Source: JSC-12 sp033764965 (lineage in GTDB: Bacteria; Cyanobacteriota; Cyanobacteriia; Leptolyngbyales; Leptolyngbyaceae). Taken from it: a stretch of 64,000 nucleotides of DNA. Positions within the stretch are counted from its first letter, which is position 1, and every line of letters begins with the position of its first letter. The translations under genes were made by a program, and so were the position numbers. A model generated the notes under the pieces. The model saw nothing but the letters and a program-made list of their open reading frames with translations. It did not search any database and had not been told where the DNA came from. The stretch is from positions 1 through 64,000 of the forward strand of contig JANRIN010000107.1 of assembly GCA_033764965.1 (NCBI GenBank), given 5' to 3'. Shown here piece after piece: positions 35,299 through 43,552 of this stretch.

Positions 35299-36441
35299 AT
35301 GAAAATCCTGTTTCTTGACCAGAGTGGAAATCTTGGTGGTGCAGAGCTTTGCCTGCTAGATATTGCCAAGCAATATCGCGATCGCTCCCTGGTAGTCTTG
35401 TTATCAGACGGTCCGTTTAGAACAGCCCTGGAACAGCAGCACATTCCGGTAAAGGTGTTAGCCCATCAGCAGATTCCAATTCAGAAGCAGAGCGGCTTGC
35501 TTCAAGGATGCCGAAGTTTGACGACTTTGATTCCGGTCATTCGGCAGATTGCAGCCCTGGGACACGAATTTGACGCAATTTATGCCAACACGCAAAAGGC
35601 TCTAGTCATCGGAGCGATCGCCAGTTTGTTGTGTCGTCGTCCCCTCGTCTATCACTTACACGACATTCTCTCTTCAGAACACTTCAGCCGCACTAATTTG
35701 CGCGTTGCCACAACTCTGGCAAATCGCGTTGCCTCGTTGATCATTGCCAACTCTCACGCTGCCAAAGCAGCATTCATCAGCGCGGGCGGATGCGCCGATA
35801 AAGCCACAGTCATCTACAATGGATTTCACCTTGAGCCTTATCTACAAGCAACAGTCGATCGATCTCAAATTCGAGCCCAACTGGGTATCACGGAAGGCTT
35901 TGTCGTAGGTCATTTTAGCCGTTTATCTCCCTGGAAAGGTCAACACGTGCTGCTGGAAGCCTTGAACTATTGTCCAGAGCAAGTGATAGCAGTGTTTGTA
36001 GGAGATGCGCTATTTGGTGAGGACGATTACGTAGAAGAACTGCATCGTCAGGTTGAACAATACGGATTGCACCAACGAGTTCGATTTCTAGGATTTCGAT
36101 CGGACATTCCCCAACTAATGGCAATGTGTGATTTAGTCGCTCATACCTCAACAGCACCAGAACCGTTTGGGCGAGTGATTGTGGAGGCGATGCTGTGTGG
36201 AACTCCAGTCATTGCGGCAGCGGCAGGTGGAGCGCTGGAACTGATTGAGCCGGAAAAAAATGGCTGGCTGGCTCCTCCCGGTGATGCAACGCAGTTAGCC
36301 AATCAAATTAATTATTGCTATCGCCATTTTCGCCAAGTATCCGCGATCGCCCAACAAGCAAAGCTTCAAGCCATTCAACGGTTCCACATTCAAACTATCC
36401 AGAAACAAATCGATGAAACCCTGAGTCATCTGCCTGTATGA
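35299..36441 (+). CDS. Glycosyltransferase family 4 (tandem copy B)
   Basis: A 380-residue paralogue of the 33898 gene with the same motifs: MKILFLDQSGNLGGAELCLL, YANTQKALVIGAIASLL, HFSRLSPWKGQHVLLEAL, and EPFGRVIVEAMLCGTPVIAA. The family N-terminus places the start at ATG 35299. The frame is open for a further 63 codons upstream, but that region runs through the inverted repeat and has no homology to copy A, so I do not include it. It is the last glycosyltransferase of the locus. The two copies may act on different acceptors. Confidence 0.88.
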   Translation: MKILFLDQSGNLGGAELCLLDIAKQYRDRSLVVLLSDGPFRTALEQQHIPVKVLAHQQIPIQKQSGLLQGCRSLTTLIPVIRQIAALGHEFDAIYANTQKALVIGAIASLLCRRPLVYHLHDILSSEHFSRTNLRVATTLANRVASLIIANSHAAKAAFISAGGCADKATVIYNGFHLEPYLQATVDRSQIRAQLGITEGFVVGHFSRLSPWKGQHVLLEALNYCPEQVIAVFVGDALFGEDDYVEELHRQVEQYGLHQRVRFLGFRSDIPQLMAMCDLVAHTSTAPEPFGRVIVEAMLCGTPVIAAAAGGALELIEPEKNGWLAPPGDATQLANQINYCYRHFRQVSAIAQQAKLQAIQRFHIQTIQKQIDETLSHLPV

Positions 36442-36809
36442 TTGCACTCTTCTCATAAAGGATTCTTACTACTTTCCTTATCAGGTTGTGAATTCTATGT
36501 AAAGGCTAAATCCAATCCAGTGCGCCTTTCAGTAGGATTACATACCATAGGATGAGAACAACCAACGTAGGGTAACTGACTCACATCAGAACCTTTCTAC
36601 AAATCAGGTGAGTACCCCTACATCTACCAACGGTGCACTGCCAAACTACAAGAGGCTAGTACTCATCTTTAGAGTGTCAGTCAGGACGGGAAGCAAAGGA
36701 ATCAGCCAGTTCTTTAGCTGACCTGAAATTATCACCAAGACTTGTAGTTTTGCAAGATTCAGCAAGAAACTTTTCAACCCGAACAATTGCACATTAGGTA
36801 GGTCAGGTT
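36442..36809. other. Intergenic region before the exosortase module
   Basis: About 370 bp with no supported gene, repeat or strong hairpin. It should contain the promoter of the PTPA-CTERM gene at 36810. Confidence 0.4.
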
Positions 36810-37439
36810 ATGAATTTCAAAATCATTGGTTTGAATACAGCGGTGGCAGCAGCAACTGCTGTAACTGCGCTTTGCATCAGCGCTCCTGCTCATGCTCTGG
36901 GTTTAGCTGGCAGTTTCCTTAGTGTTGAAGGTAGTGGCAGGCTGACAAATGCTAACGGATCTGTTGGCAGCTTGAGCACCCTAGACTTTTTGGAAAGCAA
37001 TATCGGTGAAGTAGGTGCATTCAGTGATGGGGGCTTTGCCCCTTTCATTGGTGCTGATGTAGTACTCAAAGATGTGATGTTGAAGAAAACAGCCGGTAAC
37101 CAGTGGGAACTTAATCTCCCATCCGTTGCCCAGTTCTTCACCATCTCAGGTCCCGGTATTACCTACACTTTGGAGTCTTTCAGCTTGACTCGCTTGGCTT
37201 CAGGTAACTTTGAGGCAAGCTTCTCTGGTTTCTTCTTCGACCCTAGAGACAATGAACAAGCTGAAGGTCTCGGAGACTTCACTTCTCAGAGAAGATTTGG
37301 TTCAACAGGTACTTCTCTATCTCTTGATGTCGAAGCTATTCCTACCCCTGCTCTCCTGCCTGGGTTAGTTGGTTTTGGAATTGCTGCTTTGCGGAAGCGC
37401 AAAGGTGAGGCTGTAACTGCAACTGAGTCCGAAGCTTAG
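36810..37439 (+). CDS. PTPA-CTERM sorting-domain protein (exosortase substrate)
   Basis: A 209-residue secreted protein. The signal peptide ends near SAPAHA (about residue 29). The mature region is a compact Gly/Ser/Phe-rich domain of about 145 residues with no recognised fold. The C-terminus IPTPALLPGLVGFGIAALRK plus a basic tail is the PTPA-CTERM sorting signal, shared with the inverted gene at 27922. ATG 36810 follows AGGT(AGG)-type purines. A strong terminator follows. The HpsJ-like and exosortase genes lie downstream, so this protein is the adjacent substrate of that system. Confidence 0.88.
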   Translation: MNFKIIGLNTAVAAATAVTALCISAPAHALGLAGSFLSVEGSGRLTNANGSVGSLSTLDFLESNIGEVGAFSDGGFAPFIGADVVLKDVMLKKTAGNQWELNLPSVAQFFTISGPGITYTLESFSLTRLASGNFEASFSGFFFDPRDNEQAEGLGDFTSQRRFGSTGTSLSLDVEAIPTPALLPGLVGFGIAALRKRKGEAVTATESEA

Positions 37440-37456
37440 AAACAACTCCAGATGGT

Positions 37457-37474
37457 GACTCTTCAACCAGAGTC
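37457..37474 (+). other. Small hairpin after PTPA-CTERM gene
   Basis: GACTCT (37457-37462) pairs with AGAGTC (37469-37474) around a 6-nt loop, 17 bp past the stop codon and just before the stronger terminator. It may help transcript stability. Confidence 0.4.
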
Positions 37475-37486
37475 TTAACTTGACGC

Positions 37487-37536
37487 AAGAGTGGTTGTGC
37501 TTGGTCTTGGCAGGCTGGCAGACCACTCTTTTTTTT
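37487..37536 (+). terminator. Intrinsic terminator after PTPA-CTERM gene
   Basis: AAGAGTGGT (37487-37495) pairs perfectly with ACCACTCTT (37522-37530), followed by six further T residues. This is a standard rho-independent terminator shape, although the loop is long (26 nt). It separates the abundant-substrate gene from the downstream HpsJ-like and exosortase genes. Confidence 0.8.
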
Positions 37537-37784
37537 GCCCTATCTGTTCAAGAGATTACCTAAACAAACTCGCAAATATCAGTAAGGGCTATGCCAGTTT
37601 TGTGGGTGGATACCAGGAATACTTCATCAGAAGTTTATTCAAACCCTCCGGGACAATGGGGACAACCTAGAAAAACTACATAGCGGGGTGAGTCTGCTCA
37701 GGGTTGGGTGCAAACCTCCACAAGCAGTTCCTATCTTCCGCCACACAACACTTTTTAATGTTTAGCAGAGAATCGATCGGTGAT
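37537..37784. other. Intergenic region before the HpsJ-like gene
   Basis: The rest of the 345-bp gap after the PTPA-CTERM gene holds no recognised gene. It includes a G-rich stretch near 37650-37710 with no identified structure and must contain the HpsJ-like gene promoter. Confidence 0.35.
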
Positions 37785-38387
37785 ATGACAACTCTTTCTT
37801 CTCCCAATAGCTATGTTGGCTCCTATAATCCCAAGGGGCTATGTCAAATTGTTGGATTAGCTTGTCTAGCTGGTTTTGTGGTGGATTTGTTTGTGATCAC
37901 GTTTCCACCCAATCTAGGCAACTTACAGTGGCGCATTGCTTTTATGCAGCAAACGAGCGATCGCTCCATCATTTTGTTATTTGGTCTAGCACTAATGATG
38001 TTTGGGATGCTAGACTTCCGTCGTTGGCGGAGACGGCTTGCCATGTTTTGTTTGATTTTGGGTGCTGTTTTTTGTTTGTCTTCAATCCTGGTGATTCGCG
38101 ATGGGCTTGCGTTTCAGCAAGAAGCATTAAAGAACATTAGTAACCAAGCCTCTCAAGTTCAATCTCAAATTCAGCGAGCACAGAGTAATCCAGGCTCAGT
38201 TCCTAACGTTACTCCAGAACAACTCAATCAGCTTTCTGGTGCCCTAAGCAATCAAGTGAACACCTTAAAAGAAAGCGCCAAAACAACCACCCTCAAAACT
38301 GGGATTTCCAGTGTTGGTAATCTGATTATTGTGGGACTGGCGTTGATTGGATTAGGGCAATACGGCGCTCGTCCTCCTAAGAATTAA
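37785..38387 (+). CDS. HpsJ-like, cyanoexosortase-associated membrane protein
   Basis: A 200-residue protein with three N-terminal transmembrane helices (LCQIVGLACLAGFVVDLFV, IILLFGLALMMFGML, AMFCLILGAVFCLSSILVI), an extracytoplasmic helical/Gln-rich segment of about 70 residues, and a fourth helix (GNLIIVGLALIGLGQYG). This architecture matches HpsJ, a hormogonium polysaccharide secretion protein, and the HpsJ-like proteins often encoded beside cyanoexosortases; the association here fits. I start at ATG 37785 (MTTLSSPNS); in-frame ATG 37758 and TTG 37704 are alternatives without better ribosome binding sites. Its biochemical role is unknown. Confidence 0.75.
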   Translation: MTTLSSPNSYVGSYNPKGLCQIVGLACLAGFVVDLFVITFPPNLGNLQWRIAFMQQTSDRSIILLFGLALMMFGMLDFRRWRRRLAMFCLILGAVFCLSSILVIRDGLAFQQEALKNISNQASQVQSQIQRAQSNPGSVPNVTPEQLNQLSGALSNQVNTLKESAKTTTLKTGISSVGNLIIVGLALIGLGQYGARPPKN

Positions 38388-38575
38388 GTGATACCGATTT
38401 AAACAGTCATAGTGACACATCCCTTGCACCGATCCTCCTCAGTCCTCTTATCAAGGGAGAAACCGCAAGACGTTCGGCGATACTCAGACTTCGACGAGCG
38501 CTCAGTCGAGTCGTCGAGTCGCGGGGGGATCTGAATCTGTAGCGTGTCCAAAGTAAATGGGTATGAGGTCTAAAC

Positions 38576-39535
38576 GTGACACAGAGCAATTCAGAATCTC
38601 GCCTGAAAACATTCGGGCGTAACCTGGGACAACGATCGCGATCACTCCTGAAAACAGCTTGCCGAACAACCCATAACCGGATTGTAACGTGTGGAGTGTT
38701 AGTGCTGTTGTTGTTCCTTCCAGGTTGGTTTAGCGTAGTTTTGGAATCTATCTTCAGTGCTGATTCAAGCGTTTTATTAAACGCTGGATTTACTTATTTA
38801 GGGCTGGACATTTTGTGGAAAAACCGTCAGCAGTTGATGGCGGAACCCGCCCCCGAAGAAGAGCGCGTGCTGGGATATGTTCTGATTTTAGGTGGAGCGG
38901 TTTGCTTTCCCCTGTGCCTTGCCTCTGTATCGTTGCAAGCCTTGGTTTGTGTAGTGGTTCTGCTGGGAATTGCCATTTGTAATTGGGGAATTGCCATCGT
39001 GCAAAAACATCCCTTGGCGATCGTCCTGATTCTGATTAGCGTGTATCCTGACCTGGGGTTTTTAGGAAATACGTTAAGAAGAACGCTCACGGGTAAACAG
39101 CTTGAGACATTAATGGCGTGGTTGGGAGGTTTGGCACTTTCCGCGATTGGTCAACCGACTTCTGTGGATGGCCCGTTTCTTTCCTTATCGACGACCTTTG
39201 ATCCGAAGAAAGCCGTTGAAGTTGCTTCTGGTTGTAGCGGATTTGATATGGCATTTCCGATTGCCGGATTTGCGCTGATCATAGGAATGTTCTTTAAACA
39301 ATCCTGGAAAAAGACTTTCGCGCTGATAGTGATCGGAGTGCTTCTAGCATTAGCGTTTAACGTACCTCGCATTATGCTACTCGCATTTGCTGTAGTGTAT
39401 TGGGGTAAAGCTTCCTTCGAGTTTTGGCATGGTCCAATTGGAGGACAAATCTTCTCCACTATCATGCTCACAACTTATTACTACATTGCAATGGCAATTA
39501 TTCATCGCAAACCAAAACTGGCTAGTCATAAATGA
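38576..39535 (+). CDS. Cyanoexosortase (exosortase family, probably type C)
   Basis: This 319-residue polytopic membrane protein is an exosortase/archaeosortase-type transpeptidase. The catalytic triad is visible: Cys220 in EVASGCSGFD, Arg265 in NVPRIMLLAF, and His285 in FEFWHGPIGGQIF. About eight hydrophobic helices surround it. It should cleave PTPA-CTERM signals on secreted proteins; two such substrates occur in the window. Assignment to the cyanoexosortase C type rests on the PTPA substrates and the HpsJ-like neighbour, not on a model search. The start is GTG 38576, 7 nt after GAGG. It is convergent with urtE. Confidence 0.88.
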   Translation: MTQSNSESRLKTFGRNLGQRSRSLLKTACRTTHNRIVTCGVLVLLLFLPGWFSVVLESIFSADSSVLLNAGFTYLGLDILWKNRQQLMAEPAPEEERVLGYVLILGGAVCFPLCLASVSLQALVCVVVLLGIAICNWGIAIVQKHPLAIVLILISVYPDLGFLGNTLRRTLTGKQLETLMAWLGGLALSAIGQPTSVDGPFLSLSTTFDPKKAVEVASGCSGFDMAFPIAGFALIIGMFFKQSWKKTFALIVIGVLLALAFNVPRIMLLAFAVVYWGKASFEFWHGPIGGQIFSTIMLTTYYYIAMAIIHRKPKLASHK

Positions 39536-39604
39536 GCGATCTCCGTTGCTTGATTGGATTCTACTCACCAATGACTTGAAAAAAGCTGAGGCGATCGCGT
39601 GGCT

Positions 39605-40363
39605 TCAAACTGCCAGGAAGCGCTGGATCACATCGTTACTCAATTCACTGGTGGGACCTTGAGCCACGATGCCGCCTTTTTGCATCGCGTAGTACCAATC
39701 GGCTTGACGGACAAAGTGGAGATGTTGTTCGACTAACAACACAGAGGTTCCAGTCTCGCGCACGATGCGTTTTACAGCAGCTTCAATTTCCAAAATGATG
39801 GAAGGTTGAATCCCTTCGGTCGGCTCATCCAGCACCAGCAAGCGAGGGCGGCTCATCATAGCGCGGGCGATCGCCAGTTGCTGTTGCTGCCCCCCGCTCA
39901 AGTCTCCCCCCATGCGGTTGAGCATGGTTTTTAAGACGGGAAACAACTCGAAAATATCGTCTGGAATCGTTTGAGTCTTGGGACCGCGATCGCCCAATGC
40001 TTCCAAGCCCAGCAGCAGGTTTTCCTTAATGGTGAGGCGGGGAATCACTTCTCGTCCTTGAGGAACGTATCCAATTCCTAACCGAGCGCGGCGATCGGGA
40101 GTTTTCCCTAACAAAGAATCACCAAAATAGAAAATATTGCCACTACGAGGTTTGAGCAACCCCATGATGGTTTTCAGCAGGGTCGTTTTGCCGACTCCAT
40201 TGCGTCCAATCAGGCACACCATCTTGCCTGGTTCTACTGTCATGTCCACATTCCGCAAAATGTGGCTTTCTCCGTAGTACACATTCAAATCGTGAATCGA
40301 TAGGGTCGAGTCGGAAGCGGCATCAGAGAGTTTGGTGGCGAGCGCGCTGTTGGTATAACTCAT
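39605..40363 (-). CDS. urtE: Urea ABC transporter ATP-binding subunit UrtE
   Basis: The 252-residue ATPase of the high-affinity urea transporter. Motifs are GRNGVGKTTLLKTIMG (Walker A), LSGGQQQQLAIARAM (signature), LLVLDEPTEGIQPSI (Walker B) and LLVEQHL (switch His). It belongs to the LivF branch of branched-chain amino acid/urea transporters. I start at ATG 40363 (MSYTNSALA); an upstream in-frame ATG at 40399 would add twelve residues (MTFPIPHPPFPP) that are simply encoded by the repeat in the urtD-urtE spacer. It is the last gene of the operon. Confidence 0.95.
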   Translation of the reverse strand: MSYTNSALATKLSDAASDSTLSIHDLNVYYGESHILRNVDMTVEPGKMVCLIGRNGVGKTTLLKTIMGLLKPRSGNIFYFGDSLLGKTPDRRARLGIGYVPQGREVIPRLTIKENLLLGLEALGDRGPKTQTIPDDIFELFPVLKTMLNRMGGDLSGGQQQQLAIARAMMSRPRLLVLDEPTEGIQPSIILEIEAAVKRIVRETGTSVLLVEQHLHFVRQADWYYAMQKGGIVAQGPTSELSNDVIQRFLAV

Positions 40364-40459
40364 GGGTGGGAATGGGGGATGGGGAATGGGGAATGTCATT
40401 GGTCATTGGTCATTCGTCCTTTGGAAACAGCCGATGACCAATGACTAGGGACGAATGAC
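40364..40459. repeat. Composite repeat in the urtD-urtE spacer
   Basis: A G-rich heptamer-like run (GGGGAATGGG type, about 40370-40395) is followed by TCATTGGTCAT (40396-40406) and GTCATTCGTCC (40409-40419). These are perfectly complementary to ATGACCAATGA (40434-40444) and GGACGAATGAC (40449-40459). The last arm reaches the urtD stop codon. The units match the heptamer repeats at 7554 and in ligA. Confidence 0.85.
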
Positions 40460-41220
40460 TATGCCGCTTGATGATCGGCTTCGGATTGTCCGAGGTAAAC
40501 TTCAATGACGCGGGGATCACATTGCACTTCGTCCATTTTGCCTTCACACAGGACAGAGCCTTGGTGTAAGACCGTGACCTGGCGGGCAATTTGCCGGACA
40601 AATTCCATGTCGTGTTCCACAACGATGATGGAGTGACTTTCTGCCAGTGCCAGCAGCAAATCTCCCACTTGCTCTGTTTCTTCGTCGGTGAGTCCCGCAA
40701 CGGGTTCATCCACCAGCAACAAGTCGGGTGACTGGGCAACTAGCATCCCAATTTCCAGGCGTTGCCGTTCACCGTGGGACAGGAACTCCGATCGAATATC
40801 AGCTTTGGTATACAGCCCGATCGTGTCCAACAATCCATGCACCGTGCGCCGTTCCGCCGTGGTGGATTTTCCGGCTAGAGAGGCAAACACATTTTTCTTT
40901 TGAGCGCAGGACAGTTCTAAATTTTCCCGTGGGGTGAGCTTTTGAAACACGCGGGGCGTTTGAAACTTGCGTCCAATCCCCATTTGCGAGATTTCATGCT
41001 CGGCAAAGGGACGCAGGTTTTTGCCCTTGAAATAAACCTCGCCAACGGTTGGTTTTGTTTTGCCCGTGATTACGTCCATGAAGGTCGTCTTTCCGGCTCC
41101 ATTGGGACCAATCACCACCCGCAACTCGCCATCATCCAGGCTAAAGTTGAGGTTGTTGATCGCTTTGAACCCATCAAAGCTAACTGTCAGATTCTGAATC
41201 TCCAAGATTTTTCCGTTCAT
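40459..41220 (-). CDS. urtD: Urea ABC transporter ATP-binding subunit UrtD
   Basis: A 253-residue ATPase, the LivG-like partner of UrtE. Motifs are GPNGAGKTTFMDVITG (Walker A), LSHGERQRLEIGMLVA (signature), LLLVDEPVAGLTDEE (Walker B) and IIVVEHDMEFV. The start ATG 41220 lies inside the end of urtC, giving a 41-bp overlap; ATG 41229 is an alternative. The TVSFDGFKAINNLNF N-terminus is typical of UrtD. It should assemble with UrtB, UrtC and UrtE at the plasma membrane. Confidence 0.95.
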   Translation of the reverse strand: MNGKILEIQNLTVSFDGFKAINNLNFSLDDGELRVVIGPNGAGKTTFMDVITGKTKPTVGEVYFKGKNLRPFAEHEISQMGIGRKFQTPRVFQKLTPRENLELSCAQKKNVFASLAGKSTTAERRTVHGLLDTIGLYTKADIRSEFLSHGERQRLEIGMLVAQSPDLLLVDEPVAGLTDEETEQVGDLLLALAESHSIIVVEHDMEFVRQIARQVTVLHQGSVLCEGKMDEVQCDPRVIEVYLGQSEADHQAA

Positions 41221-42391
41221 ATTGCACATCCGGATCTGCTTCAAGACTTGGATAGGTTTCAATTTGCTTGCGTCCCAGGAGCGATCGCACCTGGTTCACG
41301 CCCTCAGTTCGGAGCCAGCCCAAAATCCCGTCGGGTAGCACCGTCACCACCACCAGGAACAATGCGCCCTGGAAAAATAACCAGAATTCGGGAAACTTTT
41401 CGCTCAAGAGGGTGCGGGCAAAGTTAACAATTAATGTCCCTAAGATGGCTCCCACCAGCGTCGCTCGTCCGCCCAGGGCGACCCAAATCACCATCTCAAT
41501 GGAGAACGCCACCCCCATTGAAGAACTGGGTGTGATGATGCCGGACTGTACTGTGTAGAGCGCACCCGCAATTCCGGCTAAGACAGCGGAGATAGCAAAT
41601 ACAAACACTTTGTAGCCCGTGGGGTTGTAGCCCGAAAAGCGCACACGAGTTTCATCATCTCGCACTGCCACCAGCATCCGCCCCATTCGACCGCTCGTCA
41701 ACCAGCGACACAGGGCATACCCCGCAATCAAGAACAAAATGCTGAGGGCGTAAAAGGCGGTTTGAATCCGGGGATCGCTGACCTGGATGCCAAAGATCGT
41801 AGACGTGTCCGTTTTCAAGCCATTGGTGCCGTTAATCAACTTCTGCTGCCCGTTAAAGAAGTTGAAAAAGACAATCAGGGCGGCTTGGGTCAGGATAGAA
41901 AAATAAACGCCACGAATGCGATTGCGGAAAACAAGGTATCCCAGAGCCGCCGCCACGATCGCCGGGATCAGCACGACCGCCAATAGTGTGAACGGTAAGG
42001 AATAAAAAGGTTGCCAGAAAAAAGGCAATTCCTGCACCCCATAGAGCGTAAAGAAGTCTGGAATTTGACCGGGAGGGAGTTGCAACTGCAAATACATCGC
42101 CAGCGCATACCCACCCAGGGCAAAGAAGATCCCATGCCCCAGGCTGAGCAACCCAGTGAAACCCCAAATCAAATCAATGCCCAACGCGGCGATCGCCAGC
42201 GCTAGAAATCGCCCTAACTGATTGACCCGCACCCCTTGCCCCATCACAGCCAGCAGCGGCGGGATGATAAACAGGAGTAAAGCAGCAATTCCAACAACGA
42301 TCGCAGCCTCTGTCAGCAGTGCTTTACGGCGCTTACGAGTATTTAACCCAACTGGAGCTTCCAAAGCCGATTCAACCGTTTCAGTCGTCAT
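41180..42391 (-). CDS. urtC: Urea ABC transporter permease UrtC
   Basis: A 403-residue LivM-like permease with about ten hydrophobic helices. Recognisable stretches are LALAIAALGIDLIWGFTGLL, SLGHGIFFALGGYALAMYL, RGVYFSILTQAALIVFF and GRATLVGAILGTLIVNF. The conserved GLLSLGHGxFF loop marks the branched-chain amino acid/urea permease family. The short C-terminal tail is polar and overlaps the urtD start. It forms the transmembrane channel with UrtB. Start ATG 42391 is 9 bp from the end of urtB. Confidence 0.95.
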   Translation of the reverse strand: MTTETVESALEAPVGLNTRKRRKALLTEAAIVVGIAALLLFIIPPLLAVMGQGVRVNQLGRFLALAIAALGIDLIWGFTGLLSLGHGIFFALGGYALAMYLQLQLPPGQIPDFFTLYGVQELPFFWQPFYSLPFTLLAVVLIPAIVAAALGYLVFRNRIRGVYFSILTQAALIVFFNFFNGQQKLINGTNGLKTDTSTIFGIQVSDPRIQTAFYALSILFLIAGYALCRWLTSGRMGRMLVAVRDDETRVRFSGYNPTGYKVFVFAISAVLAGIAGALYTVQSGIITPSSSMGVAFSIEMVIWVALGGRATLVGAILGTLIVNFARTLLSEKFPEFWLFFQGALFLVVVTVLPDGILGWLRTEGVNQVRSLLGRKQIETYPSLEADPDVQYERKNLGDSESDS

Positions 42392-42400
42392 GGTATCTCC

Positions 42401-43552
42401 CTAAGCATCCACTGTTCGACCCTTCTGCGGGAACAAGCCAGCCGGCTTGAACTGGAGGAAGAGAATAATCAACGCAAACACCATTACTTTTGCCATGCTG
42501 GCAGTTGCAAAAAACTCGAAGAAACTCTTTAAGAACGGACTGAAGGACACCAATGGACCGAAGGCATTGGAACCAATAATGTAGCTCGTGGTGCCGATCG
42601 CGCCTGCCGCAACGATACTACCAACCAGCTTGCCAACACCCCCCACCACAACCACCATAAAGGCATCCACAATGTATGCCTGTCCGGTATTGGAGCTAAC
42701 CGATCCCAACAAACTCACAGCGACCCCCGCCACACCCGCCAACCCAGAGCCGATCGCAAAGGTCAGCGCATCCACTGTTTTGGTGGGGATTCCCAAACAA
42801 GCGCTCATATTCCGGTTTTGGGTCACGGCTCGAATCCGCAAGCCCCACGCCGTTTTGTTCAGGAACCAGTACACCCCCAACACACAGAGCGCCGTCAGCA
42901 CAATGATGAACAAGCGAGTGTAGGGAAGCTGGTAATCCCCAATCGGAAGTCCACCCCGTAGCCATTTGGGAGCCGTTACGTCTACCCCCTGCGTGCCAAA
43001 CCAGGGTTTGGTCACTGCCAGCTTAAACGCCTGCCCCAGTAAGGAGGAAAACACGATCGCAATCAATGCTGATAAGAAAAACAGGATCGTGACTGCCCAG
43101 TTGCGAATGCGATAGAAATCGGCTCGCTTCGACAGCACCCACCAGGCACCAAAGAACAATCCACAGAAGACCAGAATTCCTGCCACCAGTTGCCAACTGA
43201 CGCTGCGGACAAATTGCTGCAAAATCAAGCTTACGCCCCAGGTTGCCAGCAACGTTTCCAGCGGTCTGCCGTAGAGGTAGCGCACGACGCTGCGTTCCAA
43301 CAGCACCCCCAGCAAGGCAGTCACAATGAAGGCGGCAATCAGCGCAATAAAAATGTACCCCTCGGCGAGAGGGGTTTTCTTGAACACATTTTGAACGACG
43401 AAGGTGGTATAAGCACCGAGCATCATGAACTCGCCATGCGCCAGGTTGATCACCCCCATCAGTCCAAAGGCGATCGCTAGTCCCAGCGCCGCTAACAACA
43501 GCACGGAGCCGACACTCAGTCCACCAAAAATCGCTTCAAGTAATTGGGTCAA
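42401..43552 (-). CDS. urtB: Urea ABC transporter permease UrtB (TTG start)
   Basis: A 383-residue LivH-like permease beginning TQLLEAIFGGLSVGSVLLLA and including FGLMGVINLAHGEFMMLGAY, ACLGIPTKTVDALTFAIGSG and DAFMVVVVGGVGKLVGSIVA. It pairs with UrtC to form the membrane channel. The start is TTG 43552: an in-frame stop lies just upstream, the family N-terminus begins here, and AAGGAG sits 7 nt before it on the minus strand. The rare start with a strong ribosome binding site may tune its level relative to UrtA. A long repeat-filled spacer separates it from urtA. Confidence 0.94.
   Translation of the reverse strand: MTQLLEAIFGGLSVGSVLLLAALGLAIAFGLMGVINLAHGEFMMLGAYTTFVVQNVFKKTPLAEGYIFIALIAAFIVTALLGVLLERSVVRYLYGRPLETLLATWGVSLILQQFVRSVSWQLVAGILVFCGLFFGAWWVLSKRADFYRIRNWAVTILFFLSALIAIVFSSLLGQAFKLAVTKPWFGTQGVDVTAPKWLRGGLPIGDYQLPYTRLFIIVLTALCVLGVYWFLNKTAWGLRIRAVTQNRNMSACLGIPTKTVDALTFAIGSGLAGVAGVAVSLLGSVSSNTGQAYIVDAFMVVVVGGVGKLVGSIVAAGAIGTTSYIIGSNAFGPLVSFSPFLKSFFEFFATASMAKVMVFALIILFLQFKPAGLFPQKGRTVDA

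Noticed and set aside
40942..41427. 161-codon plus-strand frame across the urtC/urtD overlap
   Set aside because: Antisense to two clear transporter genes, with no recognised motif.
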